A stretch of DNA of 64,000 nt from Parelaphostrongylus tenuis (Eukaryota; Nematoda; Chromadorea; Rhabditida; Metastrongylidae). A program made the position numbers and the translations under genes. The first letter of the stretch is position 1. The number at the start of each line of letters is the position of its first letter. This document shows, piece by piece, positions 1 through 11,408 of the stretch. The notes below the pieces were generated by a model. That model worked only from the letters and a program-made list of their open reading frames with translations. It was not told the DNA's origin and searched no databases. The stretch is taken from assembly GCA_019055375.1 (NCBI GenBank), contig JAHQIW010005468.1:93554-157553 (forward strand), read 5' to 3'.

Positions 1-40
1 AAAAATTTTATACACTAATTCAAAGTTGCCTCAACTGAAG

Positions 41-150
41 TTAAGAGCGCATGCGGCACAGTGATTAGAGGTGCTCTGCGTCGCACACGAGGTCAATGGT
101 TCGATTTCACGCTCATGGCTTACCAAGTCATCCATCCCTCCTGGGTCGGT
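41..150 (+). repeat. SINE-2 (tRNA-like head), truncated
   Basis: tRNA-like sequence with a B-box-like GGTTCGAT at about 112-119 and a downstream ATGGCTTACCAAG module. The same head and module recur in reverse orientation at 61640-61830 and, more diverged, at 51121-51265. It is cut at about 150, where RTE retrotransposon sequence begins. The name SINE-2 is only a label for this window. Confidence 0.55.
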
Positions 151-2105
151 CCCTACCGCGTGCGAGAGTAGCCCAGTGGGTCCTCCTCGCTCTAGGAGTT
201 CGCTGAGGATTATACCTTTTTTCTATCGCTTTCCGTAAAAAAATTGACCATCAGGTTGCGGTCATCTTGTAAAGCGCTTGATGTCCCCAGGAATCCAGTC
301 GGTAACGGCCTCTCGTCCATCTGTTGTAGTTTAAGCGCATCAGGTGTACGGCCCACCTTATTTTCGGTATCCTGGCGTGTAGTACGGCGTCTCTGACTTT
401 TCGATCGTTGACGTAGGTCGGAACTTCGGATCCTTTCTCTCATTTGCGAGATACGGGATACTCCTAGCACCGACCTTTTGACTGCGCGTTCGATAACGGC
501 AAGTGATCTTTCATCCTGCTTACGTAGCGACCAGGTTTCTGCTGCATACGTTAGGGCAGGGATAATTGTCGATCGAAAAGGTGGGCACGGAGTCTGATGT
601 TCTCTGTCCTCTTCACTACATCTTCGATGCTCTCAAACGTTCCCCAAGCAGCTCGTTACCTCCCGCTCAACTCTGGAGCTAGGTCGTTCATCTATGTCGA
701 TTTCACGACCTTAATAGACGTAACTGGAGCATTCGGAGATTGTCGTTCCGTTGTGCTTGAATGGGGCATTCGAAACCCATCCGTTCCTCATAAACATCGT
801 TTTCGTTAGATTTAATTGAAGACCAATCTTTCCACAGGCGTTATCGAAATCGGTCAACATTCTTTCCGCTTGGCTGATGTTTGGTGTTATGAGAACGATA
901 TCGTCAGCACAGCGAAGATGGTTTAATTGTCGACCGTCAATTTTCACTCCCATTTCGTCCCATTCTAATGTTCGCATGACGATTTGTAGGGTGGCCGTGA
1001 ACAGTTTTGGCGAAATTGTATCGCCTTGTCGAACCCCTCTTCTCACGTCAATGGTGATATTCTTGTAGAATGAAGATATTTTGGTCGTGAAATCTTCTAT
1101 AAAGCTGACGAAGGATCATTATGTACATAGTAGGGACGCCCTGATTATCGAACCTGTATAACCGCTTCTGTTTCCATTGAATCAGAGGCTTTCTTCAGAT
1201 AGATGAAAAGTGAGACAGAGTGGTTGTTTGTACTCTCGCGAAACTTCAATGAGTCTTGTGATCGTGTGGATGTGGTCCATGGTACTAAATCCTTTTCTGA
1301 ACCCTGCTTGTTCGCATGGCTGTCCTTCGTCCAGTGTTCTGTCAATCCTGTTTCAGGATGACTCGAGTAAAGAGTTTATAGACAACGGACAGCAAGCAGA
1401 TTGGGCGATAATTGCCTATGTCGTGAAGGTCTCCCTTTTGAACAACAATACGGTCTTGCTGGTTTTCCATTGAATAGGGACCTTGCATTCTGACAGGTAG
1501 CGAGTGAAGAGCCGAGCCAGGGTGTTGATGAGAACTGGCGGCAGAGTTCTTCAGGTGTTCTGGTCTAATCCTGTCTGGACCGGGTGTTGTTCTGTTTTTC
1601 ACCGACGATATAGCATGTCGGATTTCGGAAGGAAGGACCGGTGGAACGACATATTCGTCCTCTTTCAATTTATATGACGGTAAGAGAACATGGCTAGCGA
1701 AGAGATCCGAGTAGTACTGGTGGATGATTTTCTCCATTGCCCTTCTGGAAGCTGTAAGTGTCCCGTCAGGGTATCGGAGTGCAATCATCTTGGTCTCATA
1801 GTTGGCGAAGCCTCGCTGGGCTTTGCGAATGCTCTTCCCGGCTTCTGCAGCTTTTACCATAACTGCTGATCGTTTCTCTTTAAGATCTTCTTTCATCGCA
1901 TCCTTTCTGCGTTTCGCAAGTTCGGACGTAAGGTCTCGGTTGCCTGTAGCCAGTGCGATTCCATCTTAACGTATCAGCTGCGGTGTTTGCGGAGACAAGC
2001 GTCTCTTCACGACTTTGGGACCCTCGGCTTTCACAGCGCTAACGTGAAGATGTTCAACGAGCCGATCGTATTTTTTCGTCGATATTGCCAGCAACGGTAT
2101 CTCGC
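151..2105 (-). pseudogene. RTE-type non-LTR retrotransposon fragment (reverse transcriptase), dead
   Basis: Read on the minus strand, this closely matches the element at 14.0-17.4 kb from the linker before the RT domain to near the C-terminus. Visible pieces include TTPGPDRIRPEHLK, GNYRPICLLSVVYKLF, the GVRQGDTISPKLF block and the C-terminal RRTHWATLARDREKW-type tail in broken frames. Frames change several times. The usual FADD active site reads CADD in one frame (LRCADDIVLI), an F-to-C change. The 5' (endonuclease) part is absent and the extreme 3' end is lost at the junction with the SINE. It lies antisense, upstream of the last exon of plus-strand gene E, probably in its last intron. Confidence 0.85.
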
Positions 2106-3608
2106 ACCATACCTCGAACTAATTTTTTCTAACCTGTGCTAGGCACATTCCTTCTCTAAGCAGTATGGCTTGTCTTTCTGAATACTTAGGAAGTTACTGC
2201 TGTGCAACAAACAGTGAGTATTCAAAAAGAAGCTATCTACTGTGCAAACTAAGATTGTTTATTACATTTTCCTTCCGAGGTTACGAAAGTCTTGACTATG
2301 CAGACTGCGAGTCGATTCAGTGTTTCCAGACACTGAAGAAAGCAATACCGCCGAAGCTTTAGCCAATATTTTGCTGTATTGAGTTGTATTCAGTGATTTC
2401 TACTATTAACAATCTCGCTTGTGCTAATCAAAAATGCACTGAAATGTAATAGGGAATGCTAGAGTGAAATCGTTTGTCCAATCAAATTGGTCTTGGTAAA
2501 CTGTCTTACCGGACAGGTCAATATTGTCCGCACTACTTTCTGATTGTTCTACATATTGTTCAGCAAAAACTATTTTCCAAAGGAACCACACTTTTAGCTA
2601 TCCAAAAGAGGACGTTATTTATTAGTAAATCGCCAAGTTCTATCTTGACACAGGTCAGCCAAGCTTCCACATGAAAAATTGAACCCTTGAACTCAAATGT
2701 TGCGTTCTCATTGATTAACCTTCAGATTCGACATTTCCTTTGATGACGATGAAGTGCTGAGCAGCATACTGTATGAAGAGATGATATTGAGTCTTCTTAA
2801 AAAATTTGACCATAAACACCAAAGTTATTACCCAGAGGCTTTTAGCTAGACTCTTAATAATCAGTCAATAACCCAATCCTCAAAAACTTTAGCTATGGAG
2901 CTGACTTTTGCAAGGGATTATGAAGAACGTTATCAGAGTGGGAAGTGAATCACAATTTCGACTTGACGTAAATAGGATTTCGCTTCAACTTCATGACGGG
3001 TCTATTTAGCAGAATGAAGCAAAAAAGGCTTATACTCATAGAACGATCGAACATCTCGATTACAAAGTCAATGCAAAAATCTAAAATTTTTTTCTTAAGA
3101 GGAGAGAAATTTTCAATTGAATAACGAAAATGCGCGCCTTTTATGCAAGCAACGTTATTCAAAAGGCGAGTAGTTTTTTGTTGCTCATTCAAAAATTTCT
3201 CTCCGTTCTGGAAAACCCTTAATTTCTGTATTGATACTATGAAAGAGACTTTGTTTTATCTCTCTATGAGTGTAAACCTTTTTTGTTTTACATCAACAAA
3301 TAAGCCCGTTATGGAGTCAATCGACGAGCTATTAACGTCGCATGTAGAAGTGGTTTTTCTTCAATCTGACAGCGCTCTTATGCAAGCCTTTACAAAAGTC
3401 AATTTCGGAGCCAAAGTTGTTAAGATTTGGGCTATCAAATGACTACTAAGAGCCTCTGGTCAATAAATATGGTGATTATTACTCTAGTGCTTAATCTTGT
3501 GAGAAGTCCTAATTTGAATAATAGTAAGAGAGTCACGACAGCTGTAACCAATTTATACGGCTGATATAATCGAGTAGGTGAAACCTGAGTAACTTTCTAA
3601 CCTTTCAG
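2106..3608. other. Presumed last intron of gene E, no gene recognised
   Basis: No homologous exon is recognised here. The part at about 2770-3440 shares stretches with the dispersed AT-rich repeat at 46.5-46.7 kb and 25.2 kb, such as AACGAAAATGCGCGCC-like and GAACGATCGAACA-like segments. The open frames at 2950-3192 and 3143-3442 lie in that repeat and look non-coding. Confidence 0.4.
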
Positions 3609-3812
3609 AGCAGCAGTCTGATTCATCATCCTGGCTATGGATGTCAACAAATCACATTCGACATCCGTAAGCAACTTGTCATTGGTTACGTGACAAATGC
3701 ACTAAAAATGGGATATTTTGACACCTGTCGAAATTACTGGAGAATTCATCAAGCCGTCACTGTTGCTCTAGAAAGCTCTAGAAACGGAGTAAAACCAAAG
3801 GAAGCATGGTAG
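3609..3812 (+). CDS. Gene E: last exon of a LACT-like beta-lactamase-domain protein, intact
   Basis: The exon follows a good acceptor (CTAACCTTTCAG) and reads 67 codons to TAG. It contains HPGYGCQQITFDIRKQLVIG and CRNYWRIHQAVTVAL, the C-terminal block of the serine beta-lactamase-domain family seen on the opposite strand at 55.1, 24.7 and 7.6 kb. The G-x-G-x-QQ stretch resembles the penultimate region of LACT/LACTB proteins. It is the only last exon on the plus strand, and it carries an extra tail (about 9 residues, ending PKEAW) absent from the others. Upstream exons were not found in the window, so the gene enters from the left. The opposite orientation implies an inversion or a divergent neighbour. 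Confidence 0.72.
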   Translation, partial: SSSLIHHPGYGCQQITFDIRKQLVIGYVTNALKMGYFDTCRNYWRIHQAVTVALESSRNGVKPKEAW

Positions 3813-5029
3813 TCTGGAGAATTTCTGCCCTTTTACCAGCTCAAAAATCGATTTTTCATTCACTACTCTTCTAACGTTTTTGATGCATTTCAGTCATGAG
3901 TTGTTATATGTTGTGACTAATTATGCTCCATGAAGAAAATCTTACCTGAACTACATAATCGTAGCATTTTGTATGCTACATGATATTAGTTTACTGTTTA
4001 ATTTCATGTGCAAAATGCTTCGTAGCTATAGTTGTTTTTGTAAATGTCAGCATTATATTCTTCTTTTAACGTTTTGAGAGTTGAGGAAGTTGACCAAGTT
4101 TTTGACGCCCTGATATAGAAGTACTCTCACACTAGTTTTGGATTGTTAAATAAATGTTTTGAGCAGGAATTTTACAACATCAGTGAAATGTTCGTCAAGT
4201 GTGAGCATAAATCTCATTCATTCCGCATAAGTAGTCAACAAACTAATGAATACAAACTCCGTAAAGGTTCAATTCGGATCTATACTGATAGCATCGTCAT
4301 ATAGATTATTTTTGAAGCGCATGCTAAAGGAAATGTACTCTCGCAAAACAGTTTTGTAACATCGTCGAATCAAGTGTGGATTAGTGTTGTGATTGCGTTG
4401 TTATCACATGGATGTAGCTTTCGTATCAGAAATAAGGATTTTTTGGATAACTTAGCGTTCTTTTCTCTAAAAATGCGTTTATGTAAGTCGTTCCAGTAAT
4501 AATCTATCTTTTCGTAGCAATAAAGTTTTCTCTGAATCAGAATTCTACTCTATATGTACCCATGAATCTGCTCTGAAATTTGATCAATGGACTGATTTCT
4601 CCCGTAAGCAAAACGTTATCTTTTCTTACGTTATATGGAACAACCTTCTATGATGGCCGTTTGAAAAATCAAGTTTAGTAGTTGAACGCGCATTTCTCAA
4701 GCTGTCATTGGACACAAAATCATAGATGAAACAGGGGAAAGAGTTCATTATCAGTTCAAAATAAATTTCTTTTGACAACGATGTGATTTTCTCCTCGAAA
4801 CATAGGGAATTTTCAACTTCCAAACGTTTCTTTTGGTAGAAATGATCTTTACACAAGAGCCCCGGTGTTCTTTCATCTTTGAATCGCCATAATGGTCCCT
4901 TGGTGCCTAAATCTCACAGTGTTATTACGGAATCTATCGAGTTGTCCCATAATTTCTTCAGAATTTCGACGCTTCTATTCCTATTCAAAAAGTCAATCAT
5001 TTGATAATGTAGATAAGTCATGCCTGATA
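3813..5029. other. 3' flank of gene E, no gene recognised
   Basis: AT-rich sequence with no recognised coding or repeat content. A possible AATAAA signal lies at 4149-4154. A GTTGTCCCATAATTTC stretch near 4943 resembles a mariner terminal repeat, but no partner was found. Confidence 0.35.
4149..4154 (+). promoter_or_regulatory. Candidate polyadenylation signal for gene E
   Basis: AATAAA lies 336 bases downstream of the E stop codon. This is a plausible but long 3' UTR for a nematode. The assignment rests on motif and position only. Confidence 0.3.
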
Positions 5030-5300
5030 ATTATTTTGAGCCATGCATGTGGTCTGTTATAGGCATATATACAGCGGCATACACGTCTTTCGGCCTTATA
5101 GCCTCGTCAGTTGCATAAAAACCCTTTTTGTCCTAGCCATTCCTTTTGGAGACAGCCCTTTACATGTAGAGATCGCAGACGTACACTTTACACGCACCAC
5201 CATGTGAAAGAATCACTAAGTGGGCACTGTTGTGCATTTGATTGCCACTGACGGACGTATCAATGCAATCACGTGCTTCCTGAGTTCCCTGTGTATCTTT
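5030..5300 (+). repeat. Fragment of the fold-back/MITE family (variant)
   Basis: Starts TTTGAGCCATGCATGTGGTCTG and carries ACACGTCTTTCGGCCTTATA, then a TTTACACGCACC..AATCACTAAGTGGGCA region. The order matches the better-preserved copy at 56.81-57.14 kb (ACACGTGTTTTCGGCCTTGG, AATCACTAGATCGGCA). Confidence 0.5.
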
Positions 5301-6394
5301 CCACGCTTGCTGCTTATTTGCTACAATACGGAATTGGCTCTTGTAGTAGGTTTTTTCTTTACCACTACGGGTCGATTTCATCTGGTCTTTTCCACCGAAG
5401 CAGGGTTACACTGTACCACTATGCACCCTTCTTTCGGCAAATTTGTGCACTCCCCTAGATCTCTGACTCTACCTTCTGTAGTGAGTTGGATGACAAACTC
5501 TCAATTTTCAAATTTGAAAGAGTATATTTAGGATATCTTGCAACTGCTGAGGCCGAGCAAGTTTGTTTGTGACGCAGAGAAGTCGGAGATTTCATAGGAT
5601 TAAATTGAAGGACAGAGAGCTAAAAGTGCCACTGGTTGATGAGTTGTAGATAAGTGATAATCATATAGAATGTATAAAAAATACATTTGATCTTTAAACA
5701 TGAAAAAAGTCAAAGTTCCCTTCGTCAAGCATTTTTTTGTAAAGAACAACAAAGCTTACTGTTATTCTAACCTCAGAGCTTTCCCTCTTCTTCTATCAAG
5801 GTGAATAATGACGTCATTCAAGACACTGTTGCTCTCTAAATCTCGACTTTCGAGTGAGTACCATTAGGCGGTTGTCAGGTTACCAAAATGTGTCACACAC
5901 TTGCACGTATCTCGTTCCTCATTGATGGCCAGTTATTAGTGTAACTTCTAAGGAGTTTGCAGGCTGCCGCTGTTTTACAATAGAAGAAGTATATGGAAGG
6001 CAATTTATAGGGTGTCAAAATTTTCTAATTCTGGCACCCGAACGATATCCATGTAAGAAGCCGTACCTCGTTAGAATTTTTCAATATCATGAAAATTTTA
6101 GGACAATACCGTTTACATTTCACCATTGTGCTAAATTTACCATTTCTGTGGTGTCTCTGTTGTTCACCGGTTCAATTTCGTGCGAGGTGCAAGTGAGTAC
6201 GTCTATGCAACATAGTTACATTATAACAATGATACCTTTACATCGAGTGTTTCTATAGACCGTGTGTCTAGCACTGTATAAGCGCCATATCAGACCTCAC
6301 AAAGTGCTCATCTATGTTACCAAGTTATAACAACGCTTGTTCCTTCACGCACCATCATCACTGCGATTAGCTGTCGTAGTGGCACAAATGGTCC
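5301..6394. other. No gene recognised
   Basis: Only short, unconvincing open frames. A short tail fragment of the MITE family (CATATCAGACCTCACAAAG) lies near 6285-6305. Nothing else is recognised. Confidence 0.3.
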
Positions 6395-7112
6395 CAACAC
6401 ATGGGGAACCGCAGACCGACAGCCCTACCCCGTGCCGTCGCGAGGGCGGCGGCGTGGCAACGAGCGGGCCGCCGTGACAAGCGCCTTGTGCTGCTGTCCA
6501 TCGGGAAGAAGGCTACTGGTTCTCTCTCCTAATACAACGCTTCACTGTAGTCTTAAAGTGTTAGTTTTTTGTTTTCATTACAATATTTCTCGAATCATTG
6601 ACACACCATGTCTCATATAGTAACACCGTCACACAAGCGATCAGCTTATTAATTATTTATTCATCACCACTTATTCGTTCTGTTCCTTTTAAAAAGGTTT
6701 GGAGAAGCATGAACTGGATGAAGCACAAGGTTTTGTCTTGAGCACATAGTGAACGAAAAAAAATAATTTGGTCACATGAACTCAAACACGCAGAAAACGT
6801 TTAGAAAAAATTTGGGCGCTCGTTGTTACCTCATGATCTACGTTTCTTTTCAAGAAGTAGTAAAATGCTAGACATCTGAGCCTTTATACTATAATAATTA
6901 TGTTATAGGAGAAGTTCCAATACTAATCGACACCAGAAAATAACACCGAAGAACTACAGTGAAGCGTAGTGTTATAAGATTAGAACAGCAACCTCCTTCC
7001 GATTAACGATAGCACAAGACAGTTGTCACTGTGAGCCGCTCGCCGCAAAGCCGCCGCGGATGCACAGACGGCGCTAGCGCTGTGGGTCTGCAGCCCTTAA
7101 AGTGTTAACAGT
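6395..7112. mobile_element. Fold-back element with GC-rich inverted arms
   Basis: Segment 6405-6560 aligns to the reverse complement of 6955-7105: GCAGACC, GGCGGC, GAGCGG, CTTGTGCT, TCGGAAG, ACGCTTCACTGTAG and CTTAAAGTGTTA recur in the right order. Arms are about 150 bp, diverged and far more GC-rich than the surroundings. The roughly 400 bp AT-rich middle has no recognisable ORF. No target-site duplication could be fixed because both ends are eroded. It is most likely a non-autonomous DNA transposon. Confidence 0.6.
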
Positions 7113-7609
7113 AATCTTACCTCTGAATACTGAAAACTAACGACCATATGTGTTTATGAACAACAAAGGATTTTTATACTGAACACCAAGATTTAGAAGG
7201 CTTTGGTCAGTAGCAAACCACAAGTCAGTGAAAATACTGTTAACGCTACAAGTAGTAAAGTAATGAGGCACTTTGTGGGGAAAACTAGCACCCTGGTTCA
7301 AGATGAGAAAAGTCACAATTTGCAATTATGACAGGAAAATAACAGTTAAGAAAGATGAAAAAGTCTAACATAGAGTACAAATAAAATGAAATTTTTCTTG
7401 GCATAGAGGATTTACTAACATAATATTCAGGAAAAAAAGTCCTTGTGGATAGGCCTTGAACCGCACAAATCGATTTAAAATGTATATATAGCTAGCAAGT
7501 CAACCATAAAAAAAACTAAAATTCACTAAAGAGGTCCGAGGAACCAAACTGATTGATGAGCAAGAATCAGCGGTAATTCGTTAGAGAACCAAGTCTCCAT
7601 TAGCTCCAC
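7113..7609. other. 3' flank of copy A, no gene recognised
   Basis: AT-rich, with no recognised coding content. The 3'-flank sequence shared by copies B and C could not be recognised here. Confidence 0.3.
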
Positions 7610-7755
7610 TCAAGTTCTGGATTTTTGTAGAGCGCTGTAAACCGCCTGATGAATTCTCCAGTAGTTCCGACAGCTGTCATAATGACCAAATTTCACAGCA
7701 TTTGTCACATAAGCAATGACCGTCTGGTTACGGACGTCGAACGTCCCGTAGTTTC
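7610..7755 (-). pseudogene. Copy A exon 8, 5'-truncated
   Basis: Reads TFDVRNQTVIAYVTNAVKFG, then CRNYWRIHQAV, to TGA at 7610-7612, matching E, B and C. The first roughly 17 codons of this exon in the other copies (DSA...GYGCQQI) are absent. Intron sequence that lies about 440 bp upstream of exon 8 in copy C (near 55720) is here directly adjacent, at 7800-7930. A deletion of about 400 bp therefore probably removed the acceptor and exon start. The nearest AG (CTATCAG) would splice out of phase with exon 7. Confidence 0.65.
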
Positions 7756-8019
7756 GGCTGATAGTTGATCATTGCTATGGCTAAGCCTGCGACCTATTCA
7801 AGGGAATCTTTTGGCTAAAGGTGGTATATTGTTGATTGGCAGGCAGCTTTCAGTGGGCAAAAGCTGTGGAGCAAGTCAGAGAGCAGCGCTGGCTATGATG
7901 TTTAGTTTATCAAATAAATTGTTGAAACAAGAAACTTTGGGTTATTGTATGATTTCTTTCATCCCATCTCTCTCGGTATTCTGATTGGCAAGGCATGCTA
8001 TTTTGATAATTGCTCAACA

Positions 8020-8462
8020 ACAAACAGACAATCGATGCCGATATTTGGGAAGTGAATCCGAAAGGTGGCTGCAGCAGTGCGAGAGAAGCGTCCAAAACGA
8101 CCCAGTGTTGCCTCTCTCCAGGATATTCGCATTGCACTTTTGTCTTTAGAGAAACTGGGCTGGACCCGGTATCGCCTCCATCGCATAGCTATGAAACTCT
8201 CCGTCGGAATATCATCTCTTCCGCGCTGTGAAGCATTATCTACAGCAGAAAAGGAACATGAAAACTATAACGAGCTCAAAAGTGATGTTACCAATTTCAT
8301 GATAGCTAGCCGCATTCTTTCTGGAAGGAAGAACTATTCTTAAGCCCAGCAAATGGTTACATATCATTAATCATGGTGATGATTATGTTTGATTGGTTTT
8401 TTGAATGAATAACAAATAAATCAACAAAAGCATGGAATGTGACGGAAATATGGGACAACCTG
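8020..8462 (+). mobile_element. Mariner remnant: transposase C-terminus and 3' terminal repeat
   Basis: The plus strand encodes a degraded mariner-type C-terminus: SLEKLGWTRYRLHRIAMKL (compare LEELGWxxLPHPPYSPDLAPSDYHLF in mariners), then, in shifted frame, FFLEGRTILKP and WLHIINHGDDYV. It ends in ...GGGACAACCTGGA at about 8450-8462, like a mariner inverted repeat (reverse complement CCAGGTTGTCCCATA). The 5' half and the left repeat were not recognised. It lies in intron 7 of copy A. Confidence 0.6.
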
Positions 8463-9054
8463 GAATTCAGCCATACGCTCCCGCCCCAAGAAATCCTATC
8501 ATAATCACGGATTTTTCTAACACCTGCTTTGAGAACAAGGTTTCAGCAAAAAGATAGTCCCAAGGTTGTAGTTCATCGATAAGCAACAAACTTTTGAAAA
8601 AACCAATATTAACTGCATCAAGAAGATTACACATATGAAACAAGATTTTCTGAACCACCATCGTTCCAGTTTTATAAGAAAAAACTGAATGCTAGGAGTA
8701 CTTAGTTTGCATGACAAATTTCACGTTAACACCTATATAGTGATTTTTTTACTATTGATTTCCTCGCCTTTTCAATAAACACGAAATTCTGCTTTTGCTC
8801 TCCAGTCATGAATGGGAAGTCAAAAATCCTGAAAGACTGTGAATGGTCTAAGTATACGAGATATTTTTCAAGAGAGAGTCTTGGACTTTCAACTTCATTC
8901 TGTAGTCAAAAATATCCTAATGTATTTCCCACTTTCAAAGCATACCGCAAGAGGCATTACTCCAAAAGCTATCTATTATTAGATTATAGATCTGGATTTC
9001 TAGACTCATGCTTTTGAACATTAGATGCCCACAATTCTTAATTCTGCTTCGATA

Positions 9055-9603
9055 GGTTGAGGAAAAAGTTCTGACGAAATGCTTGTAAGATATTTATTTA
9101 TGCACCTATTACACTCGAACAAAGACAAAAGTGATGCTCAAAGTACTCCCTTTTAATTTTAAGCACTTCCTGCCACTTCTCTGGAAAGATAATCGATTCC
9201 GCGAGAATAAAATTCCGATTTTTTGCTGTTGAAGAAATGAATGAGCGTGCAATTCAATATCGGTAGCAAATTTTTTGTTGTGCAAACAGTGTCCCATTGA
9301 ACGAAACTTTCTTCACCATCGTCAAACTTTTTGAACCACCTGTACACCGTAGTTCTGCCAACTGCGTCTTCGCCGCAAGCCAGATTGATGCGTTCACTTG
9401 CCACCGTTGCATTTGAACCCAACACACATTCGCGCATCATCAACAACCTAATTTGCTCGCTTGTTAACTTCGTCTAGAAACAACTTGATAAATTGTAAAA
9501 CAATCAGCGCAGGAGAAGACGGGCTTTTAAATGAGCCCAAAAACACAAAAAATGGCCGGCATTCAAAATAGTTACAAGCATTTTCAGAACTTTTTACTCA
9601 ACC
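9055..9603 (-). mobile_element. Internally deleted mariner (MITE) with TIRs and TA target duplication
   Basis: Terminal repeats GGTTGAGGAAAAAGTTCTG (9055 on) and, inverted, GGTTGAGTAAAAAGTTCTG (ending 9603), each flanked by TA, as expected for mariner. The minus strand keeps the transposase N-terminal helix-turn-helix (LGSNATVASERINLACGE, TTVYRWFKKFDDGEESF), followed directly by the C-terminal end (FFNSKKSEFYSRGIDYLSRE). The whole DDE catalytic core is deleted. At 549 bp it can only move with help from a full-length element. It lies in intron 7 of copy A. Confidence 0.88.
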
Positions 9604-9730
9604 TAACATTTTGTTTTCGTGCCAGCTCGATTTTTCTTGTGGTTCTTTCGCTTTCATTCTGTTACATCTTATTCTAAATGCTTTCTTTGACTCACCACCT
9701 TCTAGAATATATTACGAGGTGTTATCTTAC

Positions 9731-9868
9731 TTCTTCTCGCTGTGCAGGGTCGTATAGAAAGCCATGACCTCTAGCTACGCGCACATTCATCACGTAATCT
9801 GTTTCATTGATAACCGGTCGTTCAAGAAATTCGAGCATTTCCTCGCTTAGAAGATGACCACTGACGAG
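9731..9868 (-). CDS. Copy A exon 7
   Basis: 138 bp, phase 0 to 0, acceptor ...TATTTCAG and donor GTAAGA. Encodes LVSGHLLSEEMLEFLERPVI and GHGFLYDPAQREE, colinear with the copy C exon at 57300-57437. It continues the family block after IFNL of exon 6. No frameshift or stop. Confidence 0.75.
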
Positions 9869-10099
9869 CTGAAATACTTGGATTGAGGACTACAAAAGAA
9901 AAAGCTCAATGAACCCGAAATAAGAGAAGTAAAGGGAACAAAAATATTTCACTAAGTGCCCAGCAGTAGATAATGAGTGTAGAACAGGAAAAATTTGTGT
10001 CGTTATCACGAAAGAGTGGAATTAAAGTTACTCGGAAAACAACGTTCGATGTGCAATTTCACTTTTCGTATAAATCTTTTGAAAAAAAAAACCTTGAGA

Positions 10100-10545
10100 A
10101 TGCGGTGAAGAAGACAAAGCCCCACTTTCTTCAGTCAACGATTATCCCCTGCCCAACTGTATTCTGTAGAAACGTGATCGTTACGTAAGCAGACTGAAAG
10201 TTTACTCGGCGTTATTGACAGAGCAGTCGAATGTTCGATGATAGAGGGCATTTGCAGCTTGAAGAAGAGAGATAAGATCCAAAGTTTTTATGTCGACAAT
10301 CGAGAATCGAGAATACCGTTGTATATGCCACGCTGTCAAAGATAAGGTGGACCAGACACGTATGCATTTTGGCGCTCACAAATTGACGAGAACCGTTATA
10401 GACTCTTCCCTCTAAATGTCAAACACATAGTAGGAAGACAATCGATCGAATGATCCGATCAAATTATGAAAAGCCTGGAAGAAAGACGCCAATTGGGCCT
10501 CTGCATGCGATAAGGGCAAATTGGGAGTCTGATTGATGCTCGCTT
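10100..10545 (+). pseudogene. RTE 3'-region remnant
   Basis: Degraded plus-strand copy of the RT C-terminal region. It aligns to 16810-17290 of the 14-17.4 kb element (GTGAAGAAGACAAAG, ACGATTATCCC, CTACGTAAGCAG-like, AAGATAAGGTGGACC, ACGAGAACCGTTATAGAC). Many stops and indels. It lies in intron 6 of copy A. Confidence 0.65.
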
Positions 10546-11258
10546 GAGTCATAAGACAACGAGCGATACATCGGTATCAAATTCAGGTTCCTACGCTTTC
10601 CTTGCAGTCTTGCTTCGGGACTTCTACCAATGAGAGCTTCATAGCTAAATGAAAAGTTATATTTTCCAATGTCTCATGGGATGTTCTTACAGCAGAGTTT
10701 ATTAAGTTCACTACTGTTTCGCCTTCATGGTTGGCTCATAGCCAGCCACTCACTTCCGGATCCCACAGTTTACAGCTATGATGTAAAATTACAGCTACAC
10801 ATGAATTAACTTACAGTTTTATTGTAACGGCTAGTTAAGTAGTCGATTTCCTTTCCTACATGGATCAAGTCTAACGCTCTCCTTACGAAGAGTTTCCGAA
10901 TTCGTGACAGGTCTCAATAGATTAAAATCAATTTGCTAGGGTATATCCGAATTGCGAGAGAAACTATGCTTAACCAGTAACCACTGTGGCATCAATTAGA
11001 GAAAACATAAAGTCTTTTAAACCACTTCGAACAATCGCATAAAGCCAAGAGGCTCTATGGGTGATAGTAGTGAAACAAGTAAGCAAGTGTTCAAAAGTGC
11101 ACGAATCCGCGTGACACTTTAAGAGAGAATGCTCAAAAACGAAAGTAGGCACGGACGTGTAATTACAAAAAAACATTCTTATGTTAAGAAAGGAACCGGG
11201 AAATAGGTGATTTTAGTTGCCTTCTCAATAATACGGAAAATACACGACTGTAGCCAAC

Positions 11259-11408
11259 CAGGTTGAATATGGTGGCGAGTGAGCGGGCGTTGCCAATACC
11301 AAAAGCAGCCGCCTGCTCCATTGCGTGCTGCTGAGGATTATTCGCCGTACACCTACTCCACAAGTCGATCCATGACGGATTTCTTTTCACTCGATCAAGG
11401 ACGCTATC
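11259..11408 (-). CDS. Copy A exon 6
   Basis: 150 bp, phase 0 to 0, acceptor ...GATTTAG and donor GTTGGC. Encodes DSVLDRVKRNPSWIDLWSRC and QHAMEQAAAFGIGNARSLA, ending IFNL. The frame is intact here, whereas the homologous exons at 31554-31710 and 62133-62281 carry indels. Intron 5 upstream keeps a segment near 11700-11760 (GAATCACGTAATAGGACAG) shared with copies B and C. Confidence 0.75.

Noticed and set aside
4930..4960. Mariner terminal repeat
   Set aside because: GTTGTCCCATAATTTC resembles a TIR, but no partner or transposase was found nearby.
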